A stretch of 64,000 nt of DNA from Chromobacterium sp. ATCC 53434 (GCF_002848345.1 NZ_CP025429.1:2170001-2234000), one strand, 5' to 3'; counted from the stretch's first letter, positions 1 through 10,533 are shown. Numbers and translations are program-made. The notes: a model not told the origin generated them from the sequence alone.

Positions 1-1070
1 TTGATGATGCCCAGCAGCGAGGTGCCGGCGTTGTGGATCTTGCCGATGTAGTTGCGTTGCTGATCGCTCAGATCGGTCTTCAGCGCCAGATAGGACATGC
101 CGATGATGGCGTTCATCGGCGTGCGGATCTCATGGCTCATATTGGCCAAAAACATCGACTTGGCCTGAGTGGCGCCCTCCGCCGCCACCTTGGCGGCGTG
201 CAGTTCGACGGAGGCGGCCGCCAGCTGCGCGTACAGCTTGCCGTTCTCCAACAACAGTACCGCCAGCACCAGGCTGGCCGACAGCAGGCCGTAGACGCGG
301 CCGGCGTAGAAACCCAGGTCGAAACGGCCGGCGTTGAAAACGACGGACAGCGCGATATCGAATACCCAGCTACTCATCACCACCATCAGCCACAAATCCA
401 GCAGGCTGCGCGGCTGGCGCAGTCCCACCGCCGCCAGCGCCAGCAGGCACAAGCCCCAGACGCAGGTGACCACGCCCCACATCAGCGGCGAGTAGCGGCT
501 GCCCTGCATGATGACCGGCAACAGATCGTGGCCGCGGGTGGCCAGCACGCCCAGCCCGACGACCAGCAGCGCCGACAGCAGCACCGACAAGGCGATGGCG
601 CGGCCGGTGCGGCCGCCGGAGGCGTCGCCGTTCAGCTGGCTGTAGACGATCACCAGCAGCGGAAAGCCGCTGTGCCACAGCATGTACAGCCAGGCGGTGG
701 TCTGGGAGCCGGAGCCGAACAGGCCGTGCTCGGCGAACAGGCCGGGGAAGCTCAAGGCGTGCAGCATCGCCATCAAGGCGGTGAACAGATAGGCCGTCGC
801 CAGCACTTGCAACGCGCGCAGCCGCAGTATCGCGAACTGGCCGAACAGCAATACGGCGGTGACCAGATCGTTGACCGCCAGCGCCGACTGGTACAAGGGG
901 ATGAAGGCCCATATCTTGGCCAGCTGGATCTTGGCGAACGGCAGCACCGCCAGGAAGACCAGCGCCGAGACGACGACGACGCCCAGCGCGAGACGACTTT
1001 GCCCCCGGGTGGGCGGCAAGGTCGACAGGAAGGCGGAGCCCGGACTGGTCTCGGAACCGGATGGCTGCAT
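1..1070 (-). CDS. MASE4-type membrane sensor histidine kinase, 5' part only (3' end lies off the window)
   Basis: The visible 356 residues start with about 25 soluble residues. Several hydrophobic membrane segments follow, in a layout recalling the MASE4 sensor domain ([20 protein letters not shown], then FPGLFAEHG and [11 protein letters not shown]). After the last helix comes a short linker and the HisKA phosphoacceptor box [19 protein letters not shown], and the frame runs off the left edge just beyond [17 protein letters not shown]. The start is the ATG at 1070 because a TAG lies upstream in frame with no other start between. By family knowledge it is an inner-membrane autokinase that probably signals through a partner regulator or an attached receiver domain; its ligand is unknown. 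The stretch to the HD gene holds that gene's terminator. Confidence 0.9.
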   Translation of the reverse strand, partial: MQPSGSETSPGSAFLSTLPPTRGQSRLALGVVVVSALVFLAVLPFAKIQLAKIWAFIPLYQSALAVNDLVTAVLLFGQFAILRLRALQVLATAYLFTALMAMLHALSFPGLFAEHGLFGSGSQTTAWLYMLWHSGFPLLVIVYSQLNGDASGGRTGRAIALSVLLSALLVVGLGVLATRGHDLLPVIMQGSRYSPLMWGVVTCVWGLCLLALAAVGLRQPRSLLDLWLMVVMSSWVFDIALSVVFNAGRFDLGFYAGRVYGLLSASLVLAVLLLENGKLYAQLAAASVELHAAKVAAEGATQAKSMFLANMSHEIRTPMNAIIGMSYLALKTDLSDQQRNYIGKIHNAGTSLLGII

Positions 1071-1200
1071 CGGCGTCGCTCTTTGCTGGGGTGGGAAGTT
1101 CGCGCTGCTGCTGGGAAGCGGCCCACTATCGTGAACACGTTCCTATACAGCATAGCCATCAGGCCACCCGGCCGCAGCACTGATCGGCGCGCCCCGGAAC

Positions 1201-1225
1201 GGAAACGGGCGCCAATCGGCGCCCG
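1201..1225 (-). terminator. hairpin terminator of the HD-domain gene
   Basis: Perfect 8-bp stem (CGGGCGCC / GGCGCCCG, loop of 4) about 20 bp after the HD-domain stop. Read on the minus strand it is followed by a T-containing tail (TTTCC), so it is a reasonable but weak-tailed intrinsic terminator. Confidence 0.55.
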
Positions 1226-1247
1226 CGTCGAATGCGAAAACGTCCGG

Positions 1248-1823
1248 CTAGGCCAGCCAGCCCCGCGATTTGGCATCCAGCAGCCGGCCTTCCAGATACG
1301 CCCACAGCGCCGGACAGCCGCTGCGGATCGGCGGGCCGATGCGGTCCAGCACCTGCTGGTGGCGTATGCAGTTCTCGCGCCAGCTCTGGCCGCTATTGGC
1401 CAGATTCAGCAATACCGGCATCGCGCGGTCCGCCGCATGGGCGAAACGCGCTTCCGCCGTGTCGCCGGATTCGAACTCGTTCCACAAGGCCAGCAAGCGC
1501 TGCCCCTGCTCCGCCGGCAGCATGCCGAAAATGCGAGTGACGCAGGCCAGCTCCTGCGCCTTGCGCTCCTCCCAGCCGCCTTCGGCGTAGACGATGGTAT
1601 CGCCGGTCTCGATCTCGCCGATATCGTGCACCAGCAGCATCGCCACCACGCGGTTCATGTCCACCGCTTCCACCGCGTACGGCGCCAGCGAGGACGCCAG
1701 CAGCGCGATCTGCCAACTGTGTTCGGCCGAATTCTCGTAACGGTCGCTGTTCAATACCCGGGTCTTGCGCGTCACCTGTTTGAGCTTGTCGATTTCCAGC
1801 ACGAAATCCACGATGTTCTGCAT
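1248..1823 (-). CDS. HD-domain hydrolase (YfbR/HDDC2-like 5'-deoxynucleotidase family)
   Basis: A 191-residue soluble protein that is essentially one HD domain. The metal-binding signatures are visible: SAEHSWQIALL supplies the first histidine, LLVHDIGEIETGD the HD dyad and following acidic residues, and a further aspartate lies later. This pattern matches the HD_3 group, whose characterised members (YfbR, HDDC2) remove phosphate from 5'-deoxynucleoside monophosphates. The assignment to nucleotide clean-up is by family only. It lies downstream of the alpha/beta hydrolase on the same strand but is separated from it by a clear terminator, so it is probably transcribed alone. Length and start (ATG with MQNIVDFVLEIDKLK) look complete. 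Confidence 0.82.
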   Translation of the reverse strand: MQNIVDFVLEIDKLKQVTRKTRVLNSDRYENSAEHSWQIALLASSLAPYAVEAVDMNRVVAMLLVHDIGEIETGDTIVYAEGGWEERKAQELACVTRIFGMLPAEQGQRLLALWNEFESGDTAEARFAHAADRAMPVLLNLANSGQSWRENCIRHQQVLDRIGPPIRSGCPALWAYLEGRLLDAKSRGWLA

Positions 1824-1846
1824 ATTGTTCTCTTTACCGTCGATGT

Positions 1847-1870
1847 AAAAAAAGCAGACCGAAGTCTGCT
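1847..1870 (-). terminator. intrinsic terminator after the alpha/beta hydrolase
   Basis: Stem AGCAGAC/GTCTGCT with a CGAA loop followed on the minus strand by seven T residues, starting 11 bp past the hydrolase stop codon. Classical rho-independent form. Confidence 0.85.
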
Positions 1871-1881
1871 TGTGCCGGCGC

Positions 1882-2490
1882 TCACCAGCACCGTTGAATC
1901 ATCTGCGCCAGCTGCACCAGCCGGCCGTGGAAGAAGTGGCCGGCGCCGGGCAGCACCAGCACCGGCAGGCTCTGCGGCCGCGCCCAGTCCATCACCGCGG
2001 CCAGCGGGATCACCTCGTCCTCCTCGCCGTGTATCACCAGCGCGTCGGCCGGCACGTCCGGCGTCGGGATAGGATATTTGCCGACGGCCACGCCCATCAG
2101 CAGCAGCTTGTCGGCCTCGATGCGGGCGCGGGCGCGGGCGGCGACGAAGCCGCCGAAGGAGAAGCCGGCCAGCGCCAGCGGCAGGCCGGGATGCTGCGAT
2201 CTGGCGTACTCGGCCACGGCGACCGCGTCGTCGACCTCGCCGTTGCCGTAGTCGTGCTCGCCGTCGCTGTCGCCGACGCCGCGCAGATTGGGGCAATAAC
2301 AGGCATAGCCCAGCTGCGACAAGGCCTTGGCCGCGGTCTGCACCACCTTGTTGGTGTGGGTGCCGCCCTGCAGCGGATTCGGATGGCAGATCACGGCGAC
2401 GCCGCTGGCCTCGCCCTGGGCCGGCACGTAGATGGTGTCCAGCATGCCGACCGGACCGGCGACGGCGACCTTGTTCATGGCCTTCAGCAT
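1882..2490 (-). CDS. alpha/beta hydrolase (dienelactone-hydrolase-like serine hydrolase)
   Basis: About 202 residues. The sheet-turn motif HPNPLQGGTHTNKVV, the nucleophile elbow GFSFGG, the late acid IHGEEDEVIP and the final GAGHFFHG histidine give a complete Ser-Asp-His set of the alpha/beta fold. Homologues are small cytosolic esterases of unknown substrate. The chosen start is the ATG at 2490, which overlaps the stop of the preceding ferredoxin gene by one base (TGATG), so the two are likely translationally coupled; a longer frame upstream would run across the ferredoxin coding region. Reaction on a natural substrate cannot be read from sequence. Confidence 0.85.
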   Translation of the reverse strand: MLKAMNKVAVAGPVGMLDTIYVPAQGEASGVAVICHPNPLQGGTHTNKVVQTAAKALSQLGYACYCPNLRGVGDSDGEHDYGNGEVDDAVAVAEYARSQHPGLPLALAGFSFGGFVAARARARIEADKLLLMGVAVGKYPIPTPDVPADALVIHGEEDEVIPLAAVMDWARPQSLPVLVLPGAGHFFHGRLVQLAQMIQRCW

Positions 2491-2798
2491 CAGATCTTCA
2501 GCCTTTCCACGACGCGGCCGTGCGTCATGTGCTCGGAGACGATCTCGTCGATGTCTTCCTTGTCGACGAAGGTGTACCAGGTCTCCTGCGGATAGACCAC
2601 CATCACCGGACCGTCGTCGCAACGGCCCAGGCAGCCGGCCTTGTTGACGCGGATCTTGCCCTCGCCGGCCAGACCCAGCGCCTTGACCTTGTCCTTCATA
2701 TAGCCAAGCAGCTCGCTGGCGCCGTGGTTGTTGCAGCAGCTCTCGCCGGCGGCGCGCTGGTTGCAGCAGATGAATACGTGCTTGTCGAAAAAGCTCAT
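2490..2798 (-). CDS. thioredoxin-fold [2Fe-2S] ferredoxin
   Basis: A 102-residue protein of the thioredoxin-like [2Fe-2S] ferredoxin family (Shethna type, related to the NuoE C-terminal domain). Cluster cysteines are visible as an N-terminal group (FICCNQ then GESCCNN) and a later CLGRC motif in [18 protein letters not shown]. These proteins carry one electron and some have structural or protective roles. It is immediately upstream of the alpha/beta hydrolase and 20 bp downstream of dnaB, all on the minus strand. The neighbours do not identify a redox partner. Start is the ATG at 2798; no alternative is needed. Confidence 0.9.
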   Translation of the reverse strand: MSFFDKHVFICCNQRAAGESCCNNHGASELLGYMKDKVKALGLAGEGKIRVNKAGCLGRCDDGPVMVVYPQETWYTFVDKEDIDEIVSEHMTHGRVVERLKI

Positions 2799-2818
2799 GG
2801 CTGTGTCCCGTTGTCCGC

Positions 2819-4225
2819 TTAACCGTCGTTGTCCGCCCAGCCGGCGGCGCCGACGGAGGCGGCGTTGTCGAACTTGGCGTAATGGCCGATGAAGGCCAGC
2901 CGCACCGCGCCGGTCGGACCGTTACGGTGCTTGCCTATGATGGCCTCGGCCAGGCCCTTGTCCGGCGAATCCGGATTGTAGTAATCGTCGCGGTACATGA
3001 AGATGATCAAGTCGGCATCCTGCTCGATGGCGCCCGATTCCCGCAGGTCGGACATCATCGGCCGCTTGTTCGGCCGCTGCTCCACCGCCCGCGACAACTG
3101 GGACAGCGCGATCACCGGCACTTGCAGCTCCTTGGCCAGGCCCTTCAGGCCCCGCGAGATTTCGCCGAGCTCGGCGGTCCGGTTGTCGCCGCGACCGGAG
3201 CCCGACATCAGCTGCAGGTAGTCGATGACGATCAGGCCCAGCTTGCCGCCGTGCTGGCGCGCCAGCCGGCGCGCGCGGGCGCGCACTTCCAGCGCGGTCA
3301 GCGCCGCCGTCTCGTCGATATACATCGGCGCGTCGGACAGTTTGCCGATCGCGTAGGTCAGCTTCTGCCAGTCGTCGTCGCCCAGCTTGCCGGTGCGCAA
3401 CACGTGCTGATCCAGCCGGCCCACCGAGCCCAACATACGCATCACCAGCTGCGAGCCGCCCATTTCCATCGAGAACACCGCCACCGGCAAATGGGTTTCC
3501 ACCGCCACGTGCTCGGCGATATTCATCGAGAAGGCGGTCTTGCCCATCGACGGACGGCCGGCGACGATGATCAGGTCGCCCGGCTGCAGACCGGAGGTCT
3601 TGGCGTCCAGATCGATGAAGCCGGTCGGCACGCCGGTCACCTCGTCCGGGTTGTCGCGGCTGTACAGCATGTCGATCCGCTCGACCACCTCTTTCAACAG
3701 GCCCGGCATTTCCAGGAAGCCCTGCTTGGACTTGGCGGTGGATTCGGCGATGTGGAAGACCTTGCCCTCGGCCTCGTCCAGCAACTGGGCGGCGTCGCGG
3801 CCCATGGGCGCGTAGGCGGCCTCGGCGATCTCGGTGCCGACCTGGGCCAGTTGGCGCATCACCGAGCGTTCGCGGACGATTTCGGCGTAGCGGCGGATGT
3901 TGGCCGCCGACGGCGTGTTCTGCGCCAGCGTCGCCAGATAGGCCAGGCCGCCGATCTCAGCCAGCTGGGCGTTCTTGTCCAGCGCTTCCGATACCGTCAC
4001 CACGTCAGCCGGCCGGCCGAGCTCGACCAGTTTGGCGATATGCTTGTACACCAGCCGGTGGTCGTGGCGGTAGAAGTCGGCCTCGGACACCACGTCGGCT
4101 ATCTTGTCCCAGGCGCTGTTGTCCAGCAGCAGGCCGCCCAGCACCGATTGCTCGGCCTCAACCGAATGCGGCGGCGTGCGGATGGCCGCCATCTCGCCGT
4201 CAAAATTCTCGTACTGTTCTGTCAT
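2819..4225 (-). CDS. dnaB: replicative DNA helicase DnaB
   Basis: A 468-residue protein, the usual DnaB length. The N-terminal primase-interacting domain ([18 protein letters not shown]) is followed by the RecA-like motor with Walker [10 protein letters not shown] at about residues 222-230, Walker [11 protein letters not shown] and the [16 protein letters not shown] segment. It is the hexameric helicase that unwinds the replication fork 5' to 3' and recruits DnaG. The start is placed at the ATG at 4225 (MTEQYENF), because the 14 extra upstream residues are basic, non-conserved and lie in intergenic DNA. No intein or insertion is seen. Confidence 0.97.
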   Translation of the reverse strand: MTEQYENFDGEMAAIRTPPHSVEAEQSVLGGLLLDNSAWDKIADVVSEADFYRHDHRLVYKHIAKLVELGRPADVVTVSEALDKNAQLAEIGGLAYLATLAQNTPSAANIRRYAEIVRERSVMRQLAQVGTEIAEAAYAPMGRDAAQLLDEAEGKVFHIAESTAKSKQGFLEMPGLLKEVVERIDMLYSRDNPDEVTGVPTGFIDLDAKTSGLQPGDLIIVAGRPSMGKTAFSMNIAEHVAVETHLPVAVFSMEMGGSQLVMRMLGSVGRLDQHVLRTGKLGDDDWQKLTYAIGKLSDAPMYIDETAALTALEVRARARRLARQHGGKLGLIVIDYLQLMSGSGRGDNRTAELGEISRGLKGLAKELQVPVIALSQLSRAVEQRPNKRPMMSDLRESGAIEQDADLIIFMYRDDYYNPDSPDKGLAEAIIGKHRNGPTGAVRLAFIGHYAKFDNAASVGAAGWADNDG

Positions 4226-4300
4226 GTAGACCCGGAATGCGCGCGCGGAATGGCGCGCGTAAGGCAAAACGCAATTCTAACCCGAAACAAACCGGGCCGC

Positions 4301-5476
4301 TCAGCAGTTCATCCCCGCCACATAGCCCGAAGACCACGCCCACTGGAAGTTATAGCCTCCCAGCCAGCCGGTGACGTCGACCACTTCGCCGATGAAGAAC
4401 AGGCCGGGCACATCGGCCGCCATCAGGGTCTTGGACGACAGCGCCTTGGTGGAGACGCCGCCCAGCGTCACCTCGGCCTTCTTGTAGCCCTGGGTGCCGT
4501 TCGGCTTCACGCACCAGCGATGCAGCTGTTCGGCCAGCTGGCGGCGCTGCTTGGCCCCCAGTTCCTTCACCCGCTTGTTCAGGCCGATGCGGTCGAGCCA
4601 GGCGTCGGCGAAGCGGCGCGACCAGCCGAGCTCGGTCAAGGCGTTGGCGATCAGCTGCTCGCTGTCGCCCTTCTCTTCCAGCCAGGCCTCGGCATCGCCG
4701 CCCGGCATCAGGTCCAACAGCAGCTCCATCCCCGGCTGCCAATACGAGGACACTTGCAGGATGGCCGGGCCGGACACGCCCTTGTGGGTGAACAAGACAT
4801 TCTCGCGGAAGCGTCCTTTGCCCGCCGTCGCCTCCACGTCCACCGACACGCCGGCCAACGGCGCGAACGCCTCGGCGTCGTCGACGTGGAAGGTCAGCGG
4901 TACCAGCGCCGGGCTCAACTCGGTCACCGACAGGCCGAATTGCTCGGCCAGCCGGTAGCCGAACGGCGTGGCGCCGATCTGCGGTATCGACAGGCCGCCG
5001 CTGGCGACGACCAGCGACTGCGCCAGAAAACGGCCGCCGGCGGTCTCCACCGCAAAGCCGCCATCATCAACGCGCGACACCGACAGGATGGTCGTCTCCA
5101 TCCGGCGGTCGACGCCGCCGTCGCGGCATTCCCGGTCCAGCATCGCGATGATGCGCTCGCTGCCGTCGTCGCAGAACAGCTGGCCCAGCTTCTTCTCGTG
5201 GTAGCCGATGCCGTGGCGTTCCACCATGGCGATGAAGTCCTGCGGCGTGTATTGCGCCAGCGCCGAACGGCAGAAATGCGGATTGGTCGACAGATAGCAG
5301 TCGAAACGGGCATTGACGTTGGTGAAGTTGCAGCGCCCGCCGCCGGAGATGCGGATCTTCTCCGCCAACTTGGCCGCATGGTCCAGCAACAGCACGCTGC
5401 GGCCGCGCTGACCGGCCGTCGCCGCGCACATCAGGCCGGCCGCGCCAGCTCCGATGACAATTACATCGAATTGCAA
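4301..5476 (-). CDS. BaiN/HI0933-type FAD-dependent oxidoreductase
   Basis: A 391-residue flavoprotein of the HI0933/YhiN/BaiN family. It opens with the dinucleotide-binding motif [12 protein letters not shown] and an acidic strand end, continues with the family signature [11 protein letters not shown], and ends with the second FAD contact [19 protein letters not shown] plus [11 protein letters not shown]. Family members are cytosolic flavoproteins; BaiN acts on bile acids, but most, like this one, have no known substrate. It is divergent from sodB with about 110 bp between the start codons. Confidence 0.9.
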   Translation of the reverse strand: MQFDVIVIGAGAAGLMCAATAGQRGRSVLLLDHAAKLAEKIRISGGGRCNFTNVNARFDCYLSTNPHFCRSALAQYTPQDFIAMVERHGIGYHEKKLGQLFCDDGSERIIAMLDRECRDGGVDRRMETTILSVSRVDDGGFAVETAGGRFLAQSLVVASGGLSIPQIGATPFGYRLAEQFGLSVTELSPALVPLTFHVDDAEAFAPLAGVSVDVEATAGKGRFRENVLFTHKGVSGPAILQVSSYWQPGMELLLDLMPGGDAEAWLEEKGDSEQLIANALTELGWSRRFADAWLDRIGLNKRVKELGAKQRRQLAEQLHRWCVKPNGTQGYKKAEVTLGGVSTKALSSKTLMAADVPGLFFIGEVVDVTGWLGGYNFQWAWSSGYVAGMNC

Positions 5477-5587
5477 AAACTTATCCTTATCATTTTAGTC
5501 AACTATTGGCCACGCAGAACATATTCCAGTAAACTGCGGTTAAAGCCGCCGCTTATGCGGATTACTCTACTCAACAAGGAGAGCATA

Positions 5588-6166
5588 ATGGAACACAAAC
5601 TGCCCGAACTGCCGTACGCGCTGGACGCCCTGGCCCCGCACATCTCCAAGGAAACCCTGGAATTCCATTACGGCAAGCACCATCAGACCTATATCACCAA
5701 CCTGAATAACCTGATCAAGGGCACCGAGTTCGAAAACGCCTCCCTGGAAGAGATCGTCAAGAAATCGTCCGGCGGCATCTTCAACAACGCCGCCCAAGTC
5801 TGGAACCACACTTTCTACTGGTTCGGCCTGGCGCCGAACGCCGGCGGCGAACCGACCGGCGCGCTGGCCGACGCGATCAAAGCCAAGTGGGGTTCGTTCG
5901 ACGAGTTCAAGAAGGCCTTCACCCAGACCGCCATCGGCACCTTCGGCTCCGGCTGGGCCTGGCTGGTGAAGAACAGCGACGGCAGCCTGGACCTGGTGTC
6001 CACCAGCAATGCCGCCACCCCGCTGACCACCGACAAGAAGCCGCTCTTGACCTGTGATGTGTGGGAACACGCGTATTATATCGACTACCGCAACAGCCGC
6101 CCGAACTATCTGGAACACTTCTGGGCGCTGGTGAACTGGAACTTCGTGGCGAAGAACTTCGCCTGA
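5588..6166 (+). CDS. sodB: iron superoxide dismutase
   Basis: A 192-residue cytosolic superoxide dismutase converting superoxide to oxygen and hydrogen peroxide. The four metal ligands are all present: His27 ([10 protein letters not shown]), His74 (VWNHTFYW), Asp157 and His161 ([12 protein letters not shown]). Gln70 in the AAQVWNH context is the residue typical of the iron rather than the manganese form. The start is the ATG at 5588, preceded by an AAGGAGAG ribosome-binding site. It stands alone, followed 20 bp later by a strong terminator. Confidence 0.97.
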   Translation: MEHKLPELPYALDALAPHISKETLEFHYGKHHQTYITNLNNLIKGTEFENASLEEIVKKSSGGIFNNAAQVWNHTFYWFGLAPNAGGEPTGALADAIKAKWGSFDEFKKAFTQTAIGTFGSGWAWLVKNSDGSLDLVSTSNAATPLTTDKKPLLTCDVWEHAYYIDYRNSRPNYLEHFWALVNWNFVAKNFA

Positions 6167-6186
6167 TTTCCGCTTCACGCGACATC

Positions 6187-6210
6187 AAGGGGCCTTATGG
6201 CCCCTTTTTT
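6187..6210 (+). terminator. sodB terminator
   Basis: Stem AAGGGGCC/GGCCCCTT with a TTAT loop and a run of six T residues, starting 20 bp after the sodB stop codon. Confidence 0.92.
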
Positions 6211-6330
6211 CATGCCCGCCGCAGAATCAAGCCGCCGCCGACCGCGCTCCGGCGGCCAGAATCCTGTGGCTGGCGGAATCGTCCACCACCATCACCGACC
6301 GTCCCCGCCACTTGTCCAGATACATCGCGG

Positions 6331-7434
6331 CTACCCCCTAATCCCGGCCAGCGTGCCGGTGATCTTCTCCAGCGACATGACCTCGTCGACGCCGCCGTGG
6401 TTGATCGCCTCGGCCGGCATGCCGAAGACCACGCAGGACTCCTCGTCCTGAGCGATCGTACGCGCGCCGGCGTCGTGCATCTCGCGCATGCCGCGCGCGC
6501 CGTCGTCGCCCATGCCGGTCATGATCACCCCCAGCGCGTTGCCGCCGGCGCACACCGCCACCGAGCGGAACAGCACATCGACCGACGGCCGGTGACGCGA
6601 CACCAGCGGGCCGTCCTTGACCTCCGCCACATATTGGGCGCCGCTGCGCTTGACCAGCAGGTGCTTGCCGCCGGGGGCGATCAGCGCGACGCCGGCAATC
6701 AGCCGGTCGCCGTTCTTCGCCTCCTTCACCTCCACCCGGCACAGGCCGTTCAGCCGCTCGGCGAACGAGGCGGTGAACTTCTCCGGCATGTGCTGCACCA
6801 CGGCGATGCCGGGACAGGTGGCCGGCAGCCTGGGCAGCAGGTATTCCAGCGCCTGGGTGCCGCCGGTGGAGGTGCCGATGGCGATGATGCGCTCGGTGGT
6901 GCGATACTTTTCCAGGCCGGACGGCGCCTCCAGCACCACGTCGGCGCTCAGCTTGGGCGCCGGCACCAGCCTATCCCGGCCGGCGGCGCTCGGACTGGCC
7001 GCGCCGCCGCCGGCGATGCGCTTCACCACGCCCATCCGGGCGCCGGCGGCATCGCGCACCTCCTGGATCAGGCCCTTGGCCGCCTCCTGCAAGAAGGCCT
7101 TCAGGTTCACCGTCGGTTTGGTGATCACCGCCACCGCGCCGGCCGACATCGCGTCCAGCGTGATGCGCGCGCCCTTCTCGGTCAACGACGAGCAGATGAT
7201 CACCGGCGTCGGCCGCTCCTCCATGATCTTGCGCAAAAAGGTCAGGCCATCCATCCGCGGCATTTCGATATCCAGCACGATCACGTCCGGCCAGCGCAGC
7301 TTCATCCGGTTCATCGCGAAAATCGGGTCCGGCGAGGCGCCGATCACCTCGATGTCAGGCGCGGTCGCCAGCATCTGGGTCAAAATCTCGCGCACCACGG
7401 CGGAATCGTCGACGATCAGCACGGCGATGCTCAT
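6331..7434 (-). CDS. cheB: chemotaxis protein-glutamate methylesterase/glutamine deamidase CheB
   Basis: A 367-residue full-length CheB. The N-terminal receiver has the acidic pocket VDDS and the phosphoacceptor Asp55 ([13 protein letters not shown]). The C-terminal methylesterase domain has Ser189 in [12 protein letters not shown], His215 in [18 protein letters not shown] and the aspartate in [13 protein letters not shown]. It demethylates chemoreceptors to reset adaptation. A GGGAGG ribosome-binding site precedes the ATG at 7434. It lies directly downstream of a cheR copy that is broken, so this CheB either works with a CheR encoded elsewhere or is on its own way out. No cheA, cheW or receptor gene is in the window. 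Confidence 0.95.
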   Translation of the reverse strand: MSIAVLIVDDSAVVREILTQMLATAPDIEVIGASPDPIFAMNRMKLRWPDVIVLDIEMPRMDGLTFLRKIMEERPTPVIICSSLTEKGARITLDAMSAGAVAVITKPTVNLKAFLQEAAKGLIQEVRDAAGARMGVVKRIAGGGAASPSAAGRDRLVPAPKLSADVVLEAPSGLEKYRTTERIIAIGTSTGGTQALEYLLPRLPATCPGIAVVQHMPEKFTASFAERLNGLCRVEVKEAKNGDRLIAGVALIAPGGKHLLVKRSGAQYVAEVKDGPLVSRHRPSVDVLFRSVAVCAGGNALGVIMTGMGDDGARGMREMHDAGARTIAQDEESCVVFGMPAEAINHGGVDEVMSLEKITGTLAGIRG

Positions 7435-7462
7435 CTTCTGCCTCCCTTCCGGCTTGCGCCAT

Positions 7463-8058
7463 TCAACCGGTGTCGAGCTTGGCGGACTCGTTGAAGTAAA
7501 TCAGCACATTACGCAGGAAGACGATGTCGAATTCGGCCTGCTGGAACTTGTCGCAACTCAGCAGGTTCAGATTGGCGAATTCCATCCGCCGCGCCAGCTC
7601 CGGCATCACCCGCACCATGCCCTCGTACTCGTCATACCCGCGCAGGAAATACTTCTGCCAGTAATGCGGCGGCGTGCGGCGGGCTCTGTCCGTCGTATAG
7701 ATGCCGCGCCTGGCCATCGCCAGCACCCGGGTATTGATGTCGGTGGCGTACAGCTTCCAGTTGCCGGCCAATCCCAGCGTATCGGCGAGCACCATCGCGA
7801 TGGTGTACGGCTCCTCCCCGGTCGAACAGGCCGCCGACCACACCCGTATCGGCCCCGGACGGTGCTGCCGCAGCTCCTGCACATACTGCTCCAGCCACTG
7901 GAAATGCTGCGGCTCGCGAAAAAATAGGTTTCGTTGGTGGACAGCAGATTCACCGCGCGCTGGCGCTCGGCCTGCCCGCCCGGCGCGCGCAGCAGCTTCC
8001 AGTACGCTGAATAGCTGTCCAGACCCAGCAGCCTCAGCCGCTTGGACAGTGGTCAGCA
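7463..8058 (-). pseudogene. cheR: decayed chemotaxis methyltransferase gene cheR
   Basis: Recognisable CheR sequence in two frames. One frame has KRLRLLGLDSYSAYWKLL...VNLLSTNETYFF; the other continues with REPQHFQWLEQYVQELRQ, the SAM-binding region VWSAACSTGEEPYTIAM and [16 protein letters not shown]. The switch lies at an A6 tract (about 7921-7926), where one base appears to be missing between ETYFF and REPQHF. The N-terminal roughly 35-40 residues are absent (a TGA sits in frame just upstream), and the C-terminus stops at AKLDTG, some 50 residues short of normal CheR. Three independent lesions make this a true pseudogene rather than a single sequencing error. Confidence 0.88.
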
Positions 8059-8110
8059 TATGGCTTCACTAAAGTTGTCGTCTCCTGGACTGTCAAGAAG
8101 GCGATGGAAT

Positions 8111-8854
8111 TCAGGGAGGAACCGCCGCGAGCAGACGGGCGTAGCTGCCGTCCAGCCTCATCGCTTCCAGCGCGGCGTCGAAGCGATCGCGCAGCCCGGC
8201 CAGCTCGGGCTTGCGCGCGAAGGCGAGATAGCTGGGAATCCGCTCGATGGGCGGCTGCAACTCGCGCACCCGCCCCTCCGCGCGCTGTCGCCGGATGATG
8301 TCCCAGGCGCCGAGGCGATTGCTGACCAGGATGTCGAAGCGGCGGGCCAGAAGCTTGTCCATATTCTGCTCGCCGCTGGCGGCCGTCTCGGCGATGCGCA
8401 CATCGCCCCGCTTCACCGCCTCATCGAAAACCGCGCCGTAGCTGACGGCCCTGACCACGCCGAAACGGTAGCCGGCCAGCTGGTTCAAGCGGCCGTCGAA
8501 ACCGATCGCGGCGTCCTTGAGCACGAACAGCGACACCGCCTGCGATATCAGCACCTGGCGGGAATAGTCCAGCCTGACCTCGCGTTCCGGCGTTTTATAC
8601 AGCGTGAAAATAGCGTCCGCCTGCCCCGTCTCCGCCATCGTCAGCGAACGCCCCCACGGGTAGACGGCGACGTGGACTGGCCGCCCCATCCTGCGGAAAG
8701 CCTCGCGCACGATGCCGACAGCGACGCCATCGACCTCGTCGCCATTCTGGTACTGGTAGGGCGGATACTGCAGCGTGACCAGCAGCAACGGCTTCTCGCC
8801 GGCGCTGGCGAGCGCCGGCAACAGCAGCGACAGCAGAACGAGCAGCCAGGGCAA
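8111..8854 (-). CDS. periplasmic solute-binding protein, family 3 (SBP_bac_3)
   Basis: A 247-residue exported protein. A hydrophobic signal peptide (MPWLLVLLSLLLPALASA) precedes LLLVTLQYPPYQYQNGDEVDGVAVGIVREAF, the typical first lobe of amino-acid-type binding proteins, and the second lobe carries FDILVSNRLGAW. The start codon appears to be TTG at 8854, supported by a GGAG about nine bases upstream. No ABC permease or ATPase gene adjoins it, which is common for the stand-alone family-3 proteins found in numbers in this kind of genome; the ligand is unknown. It lies downstream of purF beyond a strong hairpin. Confidence 0.82.
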   Translation of the reverse strand: MPWLLVLLSLLLPALASAGEKPLLLVTLQYPPYQYQNGDEVDGVAVGIVREAFRRMGRPVHVAVYPWGRSLTMAETGQADAIFTLYKTPEREVRLDYSRQVLISQAVSLFVLKDAAIGFDGRLNQLAGYRFGVVRAVSYGAVFDEAVKRGDVRIAETAASGEQNMDKLLARRFDILVSNRLGAWDIIRRQRAEGRVRELQPPIERIPSYLAFARKPELAGLRDRFDAALEAMRLDGSYARLLAAVPP

Positions 8855-8873
8855 GATTCGCGCGCTCCAAAGG

Positions 8874-8909
8874 CAACGGGGGCGTTCCGCTGCCGGAACG
8901 CCCCCGTTG
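8874..8909 (-). terminator. long hairpin between purF and the binding-protein gene
   Basis: Perfect 16-bp stem (CAACGGGGGCGTTCCG and its complement, 4-base loop) about 50 bp past the purF stop. The minus-strand tail has few T residues (CCTTTGG), so it may act as a terminator or an mRNA-stabilising stem. Confidence 0.6.
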
Positions 8910-8959
8910 GCGCCTAGGCTGCCTGAACTTCTTAAAGATAGTTCAGGCGGCCAGGCGGA

Positions 8960-10492
8960 TCAGATCAGATTCTGCTCGGCCACGTTCAGATTCAGATCGA
9001 TCATGTGCTCGCTGCCGCTGGCGTCGCCGCTCTTCAAGTCCAGCCGCGCGCATTCGATGGCGTCCAGATAGGCCGCCGTGATGTCGCCGGTGATGTATTC
9101 ACCATCGAAGCAAGAGCTTTCAAAGGCGCGCAATTCGCGGTTGACGCTGCGCACCGCGTCCTGCAAGGCGCCCAGGTCCTGGTAGATCACCGCGTCGGCG
9201 CCGATCTCGCGCGCGATCTCGGCCTCGTCGCGGCCGGTGGCCAGCAACTCCGCGCGGGTCGGCATGTCGATGCCGTAGACGTTGGGGAAACGCACCGCCG
9301 GCGCGGCCGAGGCGAAATAGACGTTCTTGGCGCCGGAGTCGCGGGCCATCTGCACGATCTCCTTCGATGTGGTGCCGCGGACGATGGAGTCGTCCACCAG
9401 CAGCACATTGCGGCCGGCGAACTCCAGCGGCACCGGATTCAGCTTCTGGCGCACCGACTTCTTGCGCACCGCCTGGCCCGGCATGATGAAGGTGCGGCCG
9501 ATATAGCGGTTCTTGATGAAGCCCTCGCGGTACGGCAGGCCCAGCGCGTTGGCCAGCTGCAGCGCGCTCTGGCGGCTGGAGTCGGGAATCGGGATCACCA
9601 CGTCGATGTCCAGTCCCGGCAGGTCGCGGCGGATCTTGTCGGCCAGCGCCTCGCCCATGTTCAGCCGCGACTGGTAAACCGACACGCCGTCTATCACCGA
9701 ATCCGGGCGGGCGAAGTAGACGTATTCGAACAGGCAGGGCGTCAGCCGGGTGTTCTCGGCGCAGATCTGGCTGTGCATGTCGCCGTCGAAGGTGACGTAG
9801 ACGCACTCGCCGGGCTGCACGTCGCGCAGCAGCGTGAAGCCCGAGCAGTCCAGCGCCACCGACTCGGACGCGAACATGTACTCGGTCTTGCCGCTGGAGT
9901 CGGTGCAGCCCATCACCAGCGGACGGATGCCGTTCGGGTCGCGGAAGGCCACCAGACCGAAGCCGGCTATCATCGCCACCACGGCGTAGGCGCCCTTGAC
10001 CCGGCGGTGCACCGCCTCCACCGCGCCGAACACCGCGTCCACCGTCAGTTCGCGGCCGGTCACCCGCAGCGCCAGTTCGTGGGCAAACACGTTCAGCAGC
10101 ACTTCGGAGTCGGAATTGGTGTTGATGTGCCGCAGATCGTTGCGGAACATGTCGGCCTTCAGCTCATCGGTATTGGTCAGGTTGCCGTTGTGCGCCAGCA
10201 CGATGCCGAACGGCGAATTGACGTAGAACGGCTGCGCCTCGGCCAGGCAGGAGGCGGAACCGGCGGTCGGATAACGCACATGGGCGATGCCGGCGTTGCC
10301 CAGCAGCGAACGCATGTTGCGGGTGCGGAACACGTCGCGCACCATGCCGCTGCCCTTGTGCATGTGAAAGGTCTTGCCATTGGCGGTAACGATGCCGGCC
10401 GCGTCCTGCCCGCGGTGCTGCAGCACCTGCAAGCCGTCGTACAGCAGCTGATTGACCGGCGACTGGCCGACCACGCCTAGAATTCCACACAT
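8960..10492 (-). CDS. purF: amidophosphoribosyltransferase PurF
   Basis: A 510-residue enzyme that makes 5-phosphoribosylamine from PRPP and glutamine, the first step of purine synthesis. The N-terminal glutaminase domain begins with the nucleophile Cys2 ([11 protein letters not shown]) followed by [11 protein letters not shown], and the C-terminal phosphoribosyltransferase domain has the PRPP loop [14 protein letters not shown]. There is no long propeptide, as in the proteobacterial form. It is last in the folC-dedD-cvpA-purF series, the same order as in E. coli. A hairpin terminator lies between cvpA and this gene, so purF may have its own promoter or be attenuated. Confidence 0.97.
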   Translation of the reverse strand: MCGILGVVGQSPVNQLLYDGLQVLQHRGQDAAGIVTANGKTFHMHKGSGMVRDVFRTRNMRSLLGNAGIAHVRYPTAGSASCLAEAQPFYVNSPFGIVLAHNGNLTNTDELKADMFRNDLRHINTNSDSEVLLNVFAHELALRVTGRELTVDAVFGAVEAVHRRVKGAYAVVAMIAGFGLVAFRDPNGIRPLVMGCTDSSGKTEYMFASESVALDCSGFTLLRDVQPGECVYVTFDGDMHSQICAENTRLTPCLFEYVYFARPDSVIDGVSVYQSRLNMGEALADKIRRDLPGLDIDVVIPIPDSSRQSALQLANALGLPYREGFIKNRYIGRTFIMPGQAVRKKSVRQKLNPVPLEFAGRNVLLVDDSIVRGTTSKEIVQMARDSGAKNVYFASAAPAVRFPNVYGIDMPTRAELLATGRDEAEIAREIGADAVIYQDLGALQDAVRSVNRELRAFESSCFDGEYITGDITAAYLDAIECARLDLKSGDASGSEHMIDLNLNVAEQNLI

Positions 10493-10533
10493 CTTGAAAG
10501 CCCTCTATCCAACTACCTGAAAACGGAATGACA

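Noticed and set aside
2882..5587. Very long plus-strand open frame opposite dnaB and the flavoprotein, reading into sodB
   Set aside because: It is an antisense shadow caused by high GC: rich in His, Gln, Arg and Gly, without domains. Only the sodB part from 5588 is real.
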